DNA from: Parolsenella massiliensis
GTDB lineage: Bacteria > Actinomycetota > Coriobacteriia > Coriobacteriales > Atopobiaceae
Length of the DNA: 64,000 nucleotides
Reading direction: 5' to 3'
NCBI RefSeq assembly: GCF_900143685.1
Contig: NZ_LT671675.1
Coordinates: 1,853,985-1,917,984 of the forward strand
A program made the position numbers and the translations under genes. A model generated the notes under the pieces. The model had not been told where the DNA came from. It searched no databases and saw nothing but the letters and a program-made list of their open reading frames with translations. Positions 8,251 through 16,590 of the stretch are shown piece by piece. How positions within the stretch are numbered: the stretch's first letter is position 1; each line of letters starts with the position of its first letter.

Positions 8251-8685
8251 CTAGGCCTCGGCGTCCTCGGAGCTCTCCTCCACGTGGACGTCGACCGCCT
8301 CCGTGGCGGGAGCCTGGGGAACGGCGGCGCCGACCTTGTCGGCAACGGCCGTGGCCGTGCTGGTGACGGTGTCAGCGGCGGCGGCCACGTTGTCGGACAG
8401 CGTGCTGCGAAGCTGGTCCATGCGCTCGCGGGCGAGGTCGATCTTGGCACGCAGCTCGTCGGTCGTGGCGTCAACCGTGGGGCGAAGGCCGCTGATGCGG
8501 TCATTGACGGCGTTGCCGCCCTTCTCGTAGGCATCCGCGGCGGCATCCCAGGCGTCGTTCATGACGTCAGCGGCCATGGCGCGGCTCTCGGCGCCAGAGC
8601 GCGGGGCCAGCAAGATGCCGGCAGCGGCACCAACGGCCGCACCAAAGACGCTTCCCAGGACAAATCCAGCTGCACCCTTGCTCAT
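8251..8685 (-). CDS. YtxH-like small membrane/stress protein
   Basis: 144 residues. It starts with a glycine/alanine-rich hydrophobic segment (GAAGFVLGSVFGAAVGAAAGILLAP, about residues 4-28) directly followed by RSG, the typical YtxH/GvpP signature. A long amphipathic alanine-rich helix and an acidic tail (VHVEESSEDAEA) follow. Family members are small membrane-associated proteins of unclear role, often stress induced. The start at 8685 is fixed by a strong AAAGGAGG site; the longer upstream frame lacks one. A TATAAT element lies about 62 nt upstream and its own terminator follows, so it may be monocistronic. Confidence 0.75.
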   Translation of the reverse strand: MSKGAAGFVLGSVFGAAVGAAAGILLAPRSGAESRAMAADVMNDAWDAAADAYEKGGNAVNDRISGLRPTVDATTDELRAKIDLARERMDQLRSTLSDNVAAAADTVTSTATAVADKVGAAVPQAPATEAVDVHVEESSEDAEA

Positions 8686-8747
8686 AGCTGCCTCCTTTGG
8701 CGCCCGCATGCGCGCGAGCGCTCGTTGTCGGTCGTTCATTGTTGGCG

Positions 8748-8753
8748 ATTATA
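8748..8753 (-). promoter_or_regulatory. -10 element for the YtxH-like gene
   Basis: A perfect TATAAT on the minus strand, preceded by GCTGGG, about 62 nt upstream of the YtxH-like start. No good -35 is visible. A similar GCTGGGTATACT lies upstream of the CNNM-type gene (about 11030). Confidence 0.45.
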
Positions 8754-8766
8754 CCCAGCTGCGGGA

Positions 8767-9387
8767 CTACGCCTCGTCCTTATCGGGAACGGGATCCGCC
8801 TGCGGCTCATCGCCCTGCTCGGCGGCGGGCTCGGGGTCCTCAGCGGCGTCGACGGGGGCGTCAGCGGACTCAGCGGCCTCCGCGTCACGAGCGGCCTCGC
8901 GCTCGGCGATTTGCTCGGCGTTCTCCACGAGGTCGCGGATGCCGGAGACGATGGCCTCGACGTCGGGCTTGGGGTCGGCGCCGCCCGAGTAGGCCCACTG
9001 CAAGATCCAGGCCGCGCTCGACAGGGCCGAGGCCACGAGGACGTCGTCGGGGCAGGCAAGCTGCACGTCATAGGTGCGCGGCTCGCCCGTGACCTCCCAC
9101 GTGCGCCCGCATGACACGTCGCCGCCCAGGCCCGTGCGGGCCATGAGCTCGATCGTCACGTGCTCGAGGAGGTGGGCCACCTCGGTGGAGCCCATGACGT
9201 CGCGGAACGTCTCGCCAGAGTCTCCCAGGCAGGCGTGGTCCACGATCTGGGGGAGCAGGTTGTAGACGTGCGTCGTGCCAACGAGGTCCTCGTCGGTCAT
9301 GAGGGGACCGCCATTGGCGACGGTGACGCGGGCGGTGAAGTGCTTGGGCGCCACGGCGACGCGGCGGATGTCGATGAGCTGAGCCAT
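8767..9387 (-). CDS. Cyanophycin-synthetase N-terminal-like domain protein
   Basis: 206 residues. The central segment EVAHLLEHVTIELMARTG (about 69-86) resembles the 'EHV.LEL' region of the N-terminal domain of cyanophycin synthetase (CphA). The ATP-grasp and Mur-ligase domains of CphA are absent, so this is a free-standing relative, not a cyanophycin maker. The last 45 residues are an acidic low-complexity tail (AEDPEPAAEQGDEPQADPVP). The ATG at 9387 has AAGGGAGC upstream. It lies between the CNNM-type and YtxH-like genes, all on one strand. The molecular role is unknown, and the domain assignment is by motif resemblance only. Confidence 0.55.
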   Translation of the reverse strand: MAQLIDIRRVAVAPKHFTARVTVANGGPLMTDEDLVGTTHVYNLLPQIVDHACLGDSGETFRDVMGSTEVAHLLEHVTIELMARTGLGGDVSCGRTWEVTGEPRTYDVQLACPDDVLVASALSSAAWILQWAYSGGADPKPDVEAIVSGIRDLVENAEQIAEREAARDAEAAESADAPVDAAEDPEPAAEQGDEPQADPVPDKDEA

Positions 9388-9502
9388 GCATGCTCCCTTG
9401 TGCTTGTGTGTGGTCGCCCGCGCCAGGCAGGTTGCCCGTGTGGCAAGGCGGCTGGCGCGCACGCGCCTACCCAAATGGTAGCCGAATTGGCGCGGCGCTC
9501 CC

Positions 9503-10813
9503 CTACTCAGACTCCTCGGGCTTTGGCTGCGGAGCGGGCGCCGTGACGCGCAGCAGCGCGATGCGGCGGCCGCGCATGGACTGCACGCGGAACGTGTAGC
9601 CCTCGACCTCGAAGGCGTCCCCGGGGCTGGGCACGGAGTCCGCGAGCTCGAGGACGAAGCCGGCCACCGTCTCGTACTCGTCGGAGTCCTCGATGGGCCA
9701 GCCCAGGTCGCGGGCGTCGTCGATGGAGAAGCGGCCGTCAACGAGCCATTCGCGCTCCGACAGGCGCGTGAGGTACTTGTTGTCGGGGTCGAACTCGTCC
9801 TCGATCTCTCCCACGACTTCCTCGACGATGTCCTCGATCGTGATGACGCCGGCCGTTCCGCCGTACTCGTCCACGACGATGGCCATCTGGTCATGACGCT
9901 GCTGCATCTCGGAGAGCAGCGGGATGATGTCCTTGGTGTCGGGCACAAAGACCGGGTCACGAACGAAGTCGCGGACGGGCTTGTCGGCCGCGTCCTTGTC
10001 GACGATGGGGCCCAGGATGTCCTTGATGTGGGCCACGCCCACGATGCGGTCGATGTCCTCGTGGAACACCGGAATGCGCGAGTAGCCCGTACGGCGCATG
10101 AGGGCGAGGACCTGGCCCAGGGTCTCGGTGTCCTCGACGGCGGTGAGGTCCACGCGCGGCACCATGACCTCGCGGGCAATGGCGTCTCCCAGGTCGAAGA
10201 TCTCGTGGATCATCGACTTCTCCTTGTCGGAGAGCTCGTCCGCGTCCGTCACCATGTAGCGTATCTCCTCCTCGGAGACCTCCTGGCGGTCATCGGCGGA
10301 CTTGATGCCCAGAAGGCGGCTCAGGCCGTCGGCAGACTTTGACGTGAGCCACACAAGCGGGGCCACCGCGCGGGAGAAGCCGCGCAGGAACGGCGAGACC
10401 GACTTTGCCACGGACTCGGCGTTGGCCAGCGCGATGCGCTTGGGAACGAGCTCGCCGGCCACGATGGAGACATAGGAGACGATGACCGTGATGACGATGG
10501 GTGCGACCGCGGTGCAGATGCCAGCCGGGGCGCCCAGCGAGATGAGCCACGCGGCAAGCGGGTCGGACAGCGTGGTGGAGGCCACCATGGCCGAGAAGAA
10601 GCCCACGAGCGTGATAGCCACCTGGATGGCCGCGAGGAACTGGCCGGAGTCCCCGGAGAGCTCGAGCGCCACCTTGGCGCGCTTGTCGCCCTCGTCCGCG
10701 TCATGCTCGAGAACGGCGCGCTTCGCCGCGACGAGCGCGGACTCCGACATCGAGAAGTAGCCGTTGGCGATGGTGAGAACGAGCGTGAGGATGATGCTGA
10801 GCGCTACTCCCAT
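9503..10813 (-). CDS. CNNM/CorC-type hemolysin-family protein (DUF21-CBS-CorC_HlyC)
   Basis: 436 residues with the standard order: a DUF21/CNNM membrane domain (about 1-190; TIANGYFSMSESALV, VAGELVPKRIAL), a CBS pair (about 205-325; EVMVPRVDLTAVE, YSRIPVF, VDEYGGTAGVITIEDI) and a C-terminal CorC_HlyC domain (about 345-425). Family members are linked to Mg2+/Co2+ transport or efflux; the old name 'hemolysin' is misleading. The ATG at 10813 has GGGGAGG upstream. With the NRMT-like and MgtE-N/CBS genes, three proteins with magnesium-linked families lie within nine kilobases. Confidence 0.85.
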   Translation of the reverse strand: MGVALSIILTLVLTIANGYFSMSESALVAAKRAVLEHDADEGDKRAKVALELSGDSGQFLAAIQVAITLVGFFSAMVASTTLSDPLAAWLISLGAPAGICTAVAPIVITVIVSYVSIVAGELVPKRIALANAESVAKSVSPFLRGFSRAVAPLVWLTSKSADGLSRLLGIKSADDRQEVSEEEIRYMVTDADELSDKEKSMIHEIFDLGDAIAREVMVPRVDLTAVEDTETLGQVLALMRRTGYSRIPVFHEDIDRIVGVAHIKDILGPIVDKDAADKPVRDFVRDPVFVPDTKDIIPLLSEMQQRHDQMAIVVDEYGGTAGVITIEDIVEEVVGEIEDEFDPDNKYLTRLSEREWLVDGRFSIDDARDLGWPIEDSDEYETVAGFVLELADSVPSPGDAFEVEGYTFRVQSMRGRRIALLRVTAPAPQPKPEESE

Positions 10814-11166
10814 GACGGCACCTCCCCGCACGTCAAGGTTGCGAGCGGGCTCGCAACGCGGCGAGCCTCGTGCGGGCACCTACTGTGACAGTCTCCGGTG
10901 TCGTTCTTGGCGTTCATGTTCTCCTCGCTCATGGCATGCCGGCATGACTGCCGGCTCTGACCGGAATGCCCCGGCCTGGCCGCCGGCTCGTTCGCCGGCT
11001 GGGCGCGCATCGCGCGTAGGGTTGAGTATACCCAGCGCAGGGCCTGCGGCGTCTTGGGCGGGTTCACTCGTAACACGGCGATTGAAATCGTTATGTAAGT
11101 TCATATCTCCCATGGTTTGCGGAACGTCTATGACAATAAGCACCACTTGCGGGCAAGATTTAACCG

Positions 11167-11195
11167 TTTACAGATGACATATTGCTATAGATAAT
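11167..11195 (+). promoter_or_regulatory. deoC1 promoter
   Basis: TTTACA (11167-11172), a 17-nt spacer and GATAAT (11190-11195) match the sigma-70 consensus at 10 of 12 positions. TGACATATT direct repeats at 11175 and 11205 lie in the spacer and just downstream of the expected start, positions fitting a repressor. Confidence 0.7.
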
Positions 11196-11218
11196 CTATT
11201 GTTCTGACATATTAGCTA
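11175..11218 (+). promoter_or_regulatory. Operator-like direct repeats TGACATATT(N)GCTA
   Basis: TGACATATTGCTA at 11175-11187 and TGACATATTAGCTA at 11205-11218 are 30 nt apart, about three helical turns. They flank the partly palindromic ATAGATAATCTAT (11187-11199). Their ACATAT core also occurs upstream of deoC2, the PTS operon and (as AACATAT) the GntR gene. Confidence 0.5.
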
Positions 11219-11264
11219 AGCAAACTGAGCGGATGTAGCCGCTCGCCCGTAGGAAGGATATGCC

Positions 11265-11993
11265 ATGGCACGCTGGACCCTCGACGAGCTCTCTCGCCTC
11301 ATCGACCACACGAACATCCACGCCGACGCCACGGAGGAGGACCTCGCCAAGCTCTGCGACGAGGCCAAGGAGTATCACTTCAAGATGGTCGCCATCAACC
11401 AGGTGCCCGTGAAGTTCTGTTCCGAGCGCCTCGCCGGCACCGACATCGACACCGGTGCCGCCATCAGCTTCCCGCTCGGCCAGACCTCCATTGCCTCCAA
11501 GGTCTTCGAGACCAAGGACGCCCTGGCCAACGGTGCCAACGAGATCGACTACGTCGTGAACCTCACGCAGGTCAAGGCCGGCAACTGGGACTACGTCGAG
11601 GACGAGATGGCCCAGATCGTCGCCGTTTGCCAGGAGGCCCGCGAGGCCACGGGGCTTCCCATCCCCTGCAAGGTCATTCTCGAGACCTGCCTGCTCACCG
11701 ACGAGGAGAAGGTCAAGATCTGTGAGATCGCCACGCGCGTGAAGCCCACGTTCGTGAAGACCTCCACCGGCTGCTCCACCGGCGGCGCCACGGTAGAGGA
11801 CGTCAAGCTCATGAAGGCCACCGTGGGCGACGCCGTGCAGGTCAAGGCCTCCGGCGGCATCCGCGACACCGACACCTTCCTCGGCATGGTTCGCGCCGGC
11901 GCCACGCGCATCGGCTGCTCGGCCGGCATCCCCATCATCAACGAGATTCGCCGCCGCTTCGAGGAGCAGGGCGTCGACTCCATCGAGCTGTAG
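11265..11993 (+). CDS. deoC: DeoC-like class I aldolase, copy 1
   Basis: A 242-residue (beta/alpha)8 aldolase of the deoxyribose-phosphate aldolase family. The Schiff-base lysine is Lys165 (FVKTSTG), the helper lysine Lys194 (VKASGGIR), and the conserved Asp is Asp95 (NEIDYVVNL). Known members split 2-deoxyribose-5-phosphate into acetaldehyde and glyceraldehyde-3-phosphate. This copy and the second at 17964 share unusual features: HTNIHADA replaces the common HTxLKP segment and VAINQV replaces the usual VCVNP. A different sugar-phosphate substrate is therefore possible. The start has AGGAAGG upstream. It faces away from the CNNM-type gene and ends at a strong hairpin. Confidence 0.85.
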   Translation: MARWTLDELSRLIDHTNIHADATEEDLAKLCDEAKEYHFKMVAINQVPVKFCSERLAGTDIDTGAAISFPLGQTSIASKVFETKDALANGANEIDYVVNLTQVKAGNWDYVEDEMAQIVAVCQEAREATGLPIPCKVILETCLLTDEEKVKICEIATRVKPTFVKTSTGCSTGGATVEDVKLMKATVGDAVQVKASGGIRDTDTFLGMVRAGATRIGCSAGIPIINEIRRRFEEQGVDSIEL

Positions 11994-12026
11994 GGTCCGC
12001 ACCGCACAAGACCGCACCCTCTTTGA

Positions 12027-12068
12027 GCGAGCGCCCGCCGGATAACCCAGGATCCAGCGGGCGCTCGC
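12027..12068 (+). terminator. Hairpin terminator after deoC1
   Basis: A perfect 12-bp stem (GCGAGCGCCCGC at 12027-12038 with GCGGGCGCTCGC at 12057-12068) with an 18-nt loop. It has no strong U tract, only CTCATATATA afterwards, and lies between the convergent deoC1 and gntR-type genes. Confidence 0.6.
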
Positions 12069-12118
12069 CTCATATATATGTGGCAAGGAGGCCGGTGCCA
12101 GCCATCCCCGCTGGAGGG

Positions 12119-12835
12119 CTACGCCTCCTCGCGACTGACGTTGAACTCGAACGTGTTGTTCTCGCCGCGGTAGGTGGCCACGGAGTACTCGACGGCCCGG
12201 CCATCGGCCTCACGTCCCACGGTGTGGAACAAGAACAGCGGGTCCCCCACCTCGACGTCAAGCAGCGCCGCCGTGGCGGAGTCCGCCTTAATGACGTCCA
12301 GGCGACGGTGCGCCTGCGTCACGGGATGGCCCTCGTCGGTCATGGCACCGTACATGCGCTGCGTCGTGAAGTCATAGCTCTCGAAGTTGGGGTAGGGCTC
12401 GACGGGAATGTAGCTCTCGACGAACACGTTGGGCCTCTCGTCCACGTAGCGAAGGCGCACGAGCTTGTAGACCTCCGCACGGGGCTTGAGCTCAAGGTTC
12501 GTGGCGACCTCCTCGCTGGCCTTCTCGCGCTTGAAGATGACGACCGTGCTGCGAACGACGCGTCCCTCGCGGCTCATGTCCTCCTCGAAGCTGCGGACGC
12601 CCATCGTGAGGCCCTGGGAGACCTTGGGCTTGGTGACGATGGTGCCGCGGCGCTTACGCTTCTCGATGTAGCCGTCGTTCGCGAGGATCTGCAGCGCCTG
12701 GCGAATCGTGGGGCGGCTGACGCCATAGCTCTTCGCAAGCTCGACCTCGGGAGGGATGATGTCGCCCTCCTTGTAGGTGCCATCCTTGATCTTTGCGAGA
12801 AGGTCGTCCTTGATCGACGAGTAAAGCGTTGCCAT
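12119..12835 (-). CDS. GntR-family regulator with UTRA sensor domain
   Basis: 238 residues. The N-terminal winged HTH (about 1-70) reads LYSSIKDDLLAKIKDGTY, then IIPPEVELAKSYGVSRPTIRQAL and LANDGYIEKRKRRGTIV, which is textbook GntR/HutC. The C-terminal UTRA ligand-binding domain (about 90-235) includes 'YIPVEPYPNF' and 'FLFHTVGREADGRAVEYSVATYRG'. Such regulators bind sugar phosphates and repress uptake and catabolic operons. It lies between the two deoC-like genes and the PTS operon and is the obvious candidate controller of the island. The ATG at 12835 has GGAAG upstream; the nine extra codons of the longer frame have no site. Confidence 0.85.
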   Translation of the reverse strand: MATLYSSIKDDLLAKIKDGTYKEGDIIPPEVELAKSYGVSRPTIRQALQILANDGYIEKRKRRGTIVTKPKVSQGLTMGVRSFEEDMSREGRVVRSTVVIFKREKASEEVATNLELKPRAEVYKLVRLRYVDERPNVFVESYIPVEPYPNFESYDFTTQRMYGAMTDEGHPVTQAHRRLDVIKADSATAALLDVEVGDPLFLFHTVGREADGRAVEYSVATYRGENNTFEFNVSREEA

Positions 12836-12887
12836 GGTTCTTCCGATTCGACGTACCCGCACAGGCGTGGGTATTGTTAGTCTGTAT

Positions 12888-12907
12888 ATTATATATGTTA
12901 ACCATAT
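12888..12907 (-). promoter_or_regulatory. gntR promoter -10 and overlapping operator-like palindrome
   Basis: A perfect TATAAT lies on the minus strand at 12893-12888, about 53 nt before the start. Immediately upstream is the near-palindrome ATATGGTTAACATAT (12907-12893 on the minus strand), with perfect 5-nt arms. This could be an autoregulatory site. No good -35 is seen. Confidence 0.45.
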
Positions 12908-12941
12908 TTGTTAGGTTTGCTAATCACAAGACGAGGCACAC

Positions 12942-12974
12942 AAAAAGAGCCGCCGACGCCTGCGCCAGCGGCTC
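12942..12974 (-). terminator. Terminator of the PTS/epimerase operon
   Basis: GAGCCGC/GCGGCTC arms (12974-12968 and 12953-12947) are followed on the minus strand by TCTTTTTG. It lies 27 nt beyond the epimerase stop. Confidence 0.7.
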
Positions 12975-13000
12975 CCATGTCTTGCACCTGCGATTACTAC

Positions 13001-13645
13001 CTAAAGCTCGCGAAGCTCCTTGAAGATTTCCGCATAGGGGCGACCCTTGCCAAATACCGCGCTTGTGCCAAGCACGGCTCCGTCAACGCCCATCTTGTCC
13101 GCCTTGGCAATCACCTGCGGCGAGCAGGCGCCATCGATGATGACCTTGTAGCCGTACTTGTCCTTCGCGGCGACGAAGCGTTCGATCTTCTCGTCCACGT
13201 AGTCGAGGTACTTCTGGCCCGAGAAGCCCGGGTTCACGGTCATGACGAGCACGTAGTCAACGACGGGCAGCGACGTCTCAACCGTCTCGAAGTTGACGCC
13301 CGGGTCAACGACGAGGCCGGGGTGAGCGCCCAGGCGCTCGATCTGCAGCAACGTCGAGTTGATGGTGGGCTCGGCCTCCTGGTGCACGTAGACGATCTGC
13401 ACGCCAGCCTTCACGAGCAGGTCGATCGTCGTGGGCTCGTGCGTGGCCATGAGGTGGACGTCGCACGGCACGGTGGAGCGCTTGCAGATGGCCTCCACGT
13501 CGCCGATGCCCAGGCCCAGGTTGGGGACGAAGTGGCCGTCCATGACGTCAAGGTGGAAGCCGTCGCAGCCGGCGGCCACGAGCTCGTCGACCTCCTCGCC
13601 CAGGCGAAGGAAGTCGGCACACATCATCGAGGGGAGAAGCAGCAT
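13001..13645 (-). CDS. Ribulose-phosphate-3-epimerase family, allulose-6-phosphate-3-epimerase-like
   Basis: A 214-residue TIM barrel. Family motifs include PSMMCADF, FHLDVMDGHFVPN (catalytic Asp and metal ligands), DVHLM, VMTVNPGFSGQ and IIDGACSP. PSxMC, MTV(N/D)PGF(S/A)GQ and DG(A/S)C are closer to AlsE (D-allulose-6-phosphate to fructose-6-phosphate) than to the housekeeping Rpe, which usually has a DGGI-type strand. The substrate is therefore likely a ketohexose or other ketose phosphate. The start has TAGGAGGC upstream, 10 nt after the isomerase gene. It is the last gene of the leftward PTS operon. Confidence 0.78.
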   Translation of the reverse strand: MLLLPSMMCADFLRLGEEVDELVAAGCDGFHLDVMDGHFVPNLGLGIGDVEAICKRSTVPCDVHLMATHEPTTIDLLVKAGVQIVYVHQEAEPTINSTLLQIERLGAHPGLVVDPGVNFETVETSLPVVDYVLVMTVNPGFSGQKYLDYVDEKIERFVAAKDKYGYKVIIDGACSPQVIAKADKMGVDGAVLGTSAVFGKGRPYAEIFKELREL

Positions 13646-13655
13646 TGCACGCCTC

Positions 13656-14582
13656 CTAGGCGGTCGTCATGAACAGGGTCACGTCGCCGTCAAGCGAGAG
13701 GGACTCGCCGCGCGGCAGCAGGAACTGGTCGCCAACCGTGATGTCCTCGCCGTTGGCGCGGCCGGCGCCGCGGGCCACGGTGACGAGCTCGTAGGGGCCG
13801 GCCTCGAGTTCGGCAGGACCGGTGATCTCGAGCTTCTCGACGGTGAATGAGTCGTTGGAGACGAGCGTGGTGCGCTTCATGCCCGGTAGCTCCACCGTGG
13901 TGGGCTTGGCGGAGTTCACCATCTCGGACTTGTCGTAGTGCAGCGTCTCGATGGCCGGCTCCAGGTGAAGCTCGCGCAGCGAGCCGTCGGCCTGCACGCG
14001 GTCGTAGTCGTAGAAGCGGTAGGTGACGTTGGTGGACTGCTGGATCTCATAGACCACGGTGCCCTTGCAGCACGCGTGCAGCAGACCGGCCGGGATGTAG
14101 ACGAAGTCATCGCGCTTCACGGGCAGGTGGCCGATGAGGTCGTCCCAGCGGCCCTCGTCGATGTAGCCGCGCAGGTCCTTCTCGTCAGTGGCGTTGTGGC
14201 CAAAGACGATGGCGGCGTCGGGCTCGGCCTCGAGGAAGTACCAGCACTCGTTCTTGCCATAGGGAAAGCCGAGAGGGACGGCGTGCTCGGTGTCGGGGTG
14301 GACCTGGATGGAGAGGTCGTCCTCGGGGCCCAGCAGCGACACGATGACCGGGAAGACGCGATCCGTGTCACCAAAGAGCTCGGAGTGCTCGCTCCATAGC
14401 TCGCCGAGGGTCTCGCCCTCGTACTCGCCGGAGACGCAGACGTTGGACTCGTCGCCCTGGACGGCGAAGGCCCAGGCCTGGCCAACGCCATCGGGCATCC
14501 AGTCATAGTGCCAGTAGTCACGGACGGTCGTGCCACCCCAGACGGTCTTCTTGGGGATGGGCTTGAAGCGCAGGAGTGCCAT
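13656..14582 (-). CDS. manA: Class I mannose-6-phosphate isomerase-like enzyme, copy 1
   Basis: A 308-residue cupin isomerase. The N-terminus FKPIPKKTVWGG, the zinc-site motif IQVHPDTEHA (Gln and His), KNECWYFLEAEPDA and YIPAGLLHAC (second metal His) are all present. TYRFYDYDR follows the usual 'E....T.YR..DW.R' line. The family interconverts aldose and ketose 6-phosphates, classically mannose-6-P and fructose-6-P. It lies 185 nt after the IID gene with a strong hairpin between, and next to the epimerase. Together these could convert the phosphorylated PTS sugar to fructose-6-phosphate. A second, shorter-motif homologue is at 18789; their sharing of one substrate is not certain. Confidence 0.8.
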   Translation of the reverse strand: MALLRFKPIPKKTVWGGTTVRDYWHYDWMPDGVGQAWAFAVQGDESNVCVSGEYEGETLGELWSEHSELFGDTDRVFPVIVSLLGPEDDLSIQVHPDTEHAVPLGFPYGKNECWYFLEAEPDAAIVFGHNATDEKDLRGYIDEGRWDDLIGHLPVKRDDFVYIPAGLLHACCKGTVVYEIQQSTNVTYRFYDYDRVQADGSLRELHLEPAIETLHYDKSEMVNSAKPTTVELPGMKRTTLVSNDSFTVEKLEITGPAELEAGPYELVTVARGAGRANGEDITVGDQFLLPRGESLSLDGDVTLFMTTA

Positions 14583-14678
14583 GTTGTGTTCCCTTCATTG
14601 GACGCAAGCGGTCGCGGTGGCAATGGCACCGGGGTCGATTGCCAACGCCGCCGCTTGCCCTTGGCTGACAAACAGAGG

Positions 14679-14714
14679 CAGGCCCCGGGAGCCGCAAGGG
14701 CTGCCCGGGGCCTG
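14679..14714 (-). terminator. Strong hairpin between the IID and isomerase genes
   Basis: CAGGCCCCGGG/CCCGGGGCCTG arms give an 11-bp stem, with no U tract on the minus strand (CCTCTGTTTG follows). It may be a partial terminator or an mRNA 3'-end protector that sets different expression for the PTS and enzyme genes. Confidence 0.5.
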
Positions 14715-14767
14715 GACTAGAGCGGACGAGTGGGAAGGGCCCGCTCAGACGGTCAGGTTCTCAGCCC

Positions 14768-15613
14768 TTAGAAGACGCCGATCACGCAGAGGACAGACAC
14801 GGCCACGCAGAGGATGATGATGACCTTCGTGGGCGAGTACTGCTTCTTGTTGAGCATCCACCAGGTGAGCAGGACCGCGATAAGCGGCAGGATGCCGGGG
14901 AAGCAGCCGTCGAGGGTGTCCTGCAGCGGCTTGAACTCGCCGCCCATTGGGATGTTGAGCGTCGTGGTGAGGGCGATGTTGCCGGCAGACAGGGCGCCGA
15001 TGACCATGATGCCCAGCACGTTGAAGGCGTCCGTGAGACGACGGGCGGCCTCGCCGACAATCATGTCGACTGCGCCGACGCCGAGCTTGTAGCCCATGCG
15101 GAAGCAGAAGAACGAGATGGCCGGGCCAATGATGCCCCAGGTGATGATGTAGAACAGCGGGCCGATCGCGGAGCCGCCGGCGGCGAGGCTCATGCCGATG
15201 GAGAGCAGGATCGGGACGATGATGCCCTGGACGATGGAGTCGCCGATGCCGGCCAGCGGGCCCATGAGGGCGGTCTTGACGTTGTTCGGCATGTCCTCGG
15301 ACACCTCGCCGCCGAGGGCGATGTTCTCCTCGAGGGAGGCGACGATGCCGTTGACGATCGTGCCGGTCTGGGGCTCGGTGTTGTAGAACACGGACTGGCG
15401 GGTGAGCAGGCGGCGCTTGGCCTCGGGGTCGTCAGCGTAGTACTTGTTGGCGAACGGGATGTAGGACCAGGCGAAGGCGTGGGCCTGCAGCTTCTCGTAG
15501 CTCATGGAGGACAGGTGGGTGAAGGCCCAGCGCAGCCAGAGCTGGTTCAGGTCGTGGTTGGTAAGGCCCTGCTTGCCGTTGGGGCCAACCTTGGGCTCGA
15601 TTTCCTTTGCCAT
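14768..15613 (-). CDS. PTS mannose/fructose/sorbose-family IID component
   Basis: 281 residues. The start region reads LTNHDLNQLWLRWAFTHLSS, then 'FAWSYIPFANKYYADDPEAKRRLL', typical of IID proteins. PLAGIGDSIVQGIIVPILLSIGMSLA is the conserved membrane entrance, and the protein ends in a hydrophobic C-terminal anchor. IID pairs with IIC to form the membrane channel that moves sugar during phosphorylation. It follows IIC by 18 nt. The family covers mannose, fructose, sorbose, N-acetyl amino sugars and others, so substrate cannot be assigned. Confidence 0.92.
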   Translation of the reverse strand: MAKEIEPKVGPNGKQGLTNHDLNQLWLRWAFTHLSSMSYEKLQAHAFAWSYIPFANKYYADDPEAKRRLLTRQSVFYNTEPQTGTIVNGIVASLEENIALGGEVSEDMPNNVKTALMGPLAGIGDSIVQGIIVPILLSIGMSLAAGGSAIGPLFYIITWGIIGPAISFFCFRMGYKLGVGAVDMIVGEAARRLTDAFNVLGIMVIGALSAGNIALTTTLNIPMGGEFKPLQDTLDGCFPGILPLIAVLLTWWMLNKKQYSPTKVIIILCVAVSVLCVIGVF

Positions 15614-15631
15614 TTTCGTTGTGCTCCCTTC

Positions 15632-16456
15632 TTAGAACAGGTCGTCGTCTTCGTAGGAACCGTCGGCGTTCTCGCCGGCGTTCTCGGCAGGCGCGGCGGC
15701 AACCTTGCCAGAGGACTGGTACACGAGGTAGGCGACGAGGGCGGCGATGAAGACGATGGCGACCATCGGCAGGCCGGCGAAGGCCAGGAGCACGAAGCCG
15801 GCGAAGAAGTAGATGAGCTGGATCTTCTCCTTGATGACGATGTTCATCAGCATGCCGATGCCGAGGGCGGGCAGGACGCCGCCGAGGACGGAGATGATGT
15901 GCGTGACGATCTCGGGCACGGAGCTGAGCAGGGTGTCAACGAGGCCCTGGCCAAGGTAGATGGCGAGGAACACGGGGACGGCGCGCAGGAAGAACGTGCA
16001 GATCTGCGGGTAGACGACGTGCCACAGGGTGATGCCGCGGTCGTTGTTCTCCTCGGCGGCCTTCTGGGCACCGTTGTTGAAGAAGGAGTACAAGGCCATG
16101 CGGGTGTTGTAGAAGATCAGGCCGAAGGTCTGGCCGATGAGCACGGAGAGCGTCACGGCGACGGCCGGGTCCTTCGTGGTGGCAAGGGCCAGGCCGATGC
16201 CGCCGTAGGTGGCGTACGTGATCTCGGAGTTCGTGGCGCCGCCCGTGGAGAGGTTGGCGATGAACACGGCCTGGACGGCAACGCCGCACAGGACGCCGGC
16301 CGTCACGTCACCAAAGACGAGGCCGCACAGAAGGCCACCGACGAGCGGGCGGCCAACCATGTAGAAGCTGCCCGTAATGCCGAACATCGGCGCGGACTCG
16401 ATGGCGCCCAGGTAGCAGAACACGCCACACATAAGCGCTGGGAAAAGCAGTTCCAT
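15632..16456 (-). CDS. PTS mannose/fructose/sorbose-family IIC component
   Basis: 274 residues and about seven membrane segments. It begins MELLFPALMCGVFCYLGAIES, has the conserved 'RPLVGGLLCGLVFGDVTAGVLCGVAVQAVF' region and a GGATNSEITYATYGGIGLAL loop. The start was moved to 16456, where a very strong GAAGGAGG site exists; the upstream part of the longer frame overlaps non-coding sequence. The C-terminus carries a low-complexity Ala/Glu/Asn stretch ending YEDDDLF, very like the DEDDLF end of the IIA protein in this operon. Confidence 0.92.
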   Translation of the reverse strand: MELLFPALMCGVFCYLGAIESAPMFGITGSFYMVGRPLVGGLLCGLVFGDVTAGVLCGVAVQAVFIANLSTGGATNSEITYATYGGIGLALATTKDPAVAVTLSVLIGQTFGLIFYNTRMALYSFFNNGAQKAAEENNDRGITLWHVVYPQICTFFLRAVPVFLAIYLGQGLVDTLLSSVPEIVTHIISVLGGVLPALGIGMLMNIVIKEKIQLIYFFAGFVLLAFAGLPMVAIVFIAALVAYLVYQSSGKVAAAPAENAGENADGSYEDDDLF

Positions 16457-16590
16457 TTCTCCTCCTTCAACGATGGAACCCTTGCTCCGGCTTATCGCCG
16501 GCATTGCCCGCCCGCAGGCAAGCGTCTTTCTCCTTGCGAAGCGTCCGTGGACCGCGACCCTCCCCAAGGGGCGCGAACCACAAGCAGGCG

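Larger units (their letters stand above)
10814..11264. other. Intergenic region between divergent CNNM-type and deoC1 genes
   Basis: About 450 nt without a credible gene. The left part is GC-rich and carries a GGGTATACT -10-like element for the CNNM-type gene (minus strand, about 11030-11038). The right part is distinctly AT-rich and holds the deoC1 promoter and operator-like repeats (11167-11218). Confidence 0.5.
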
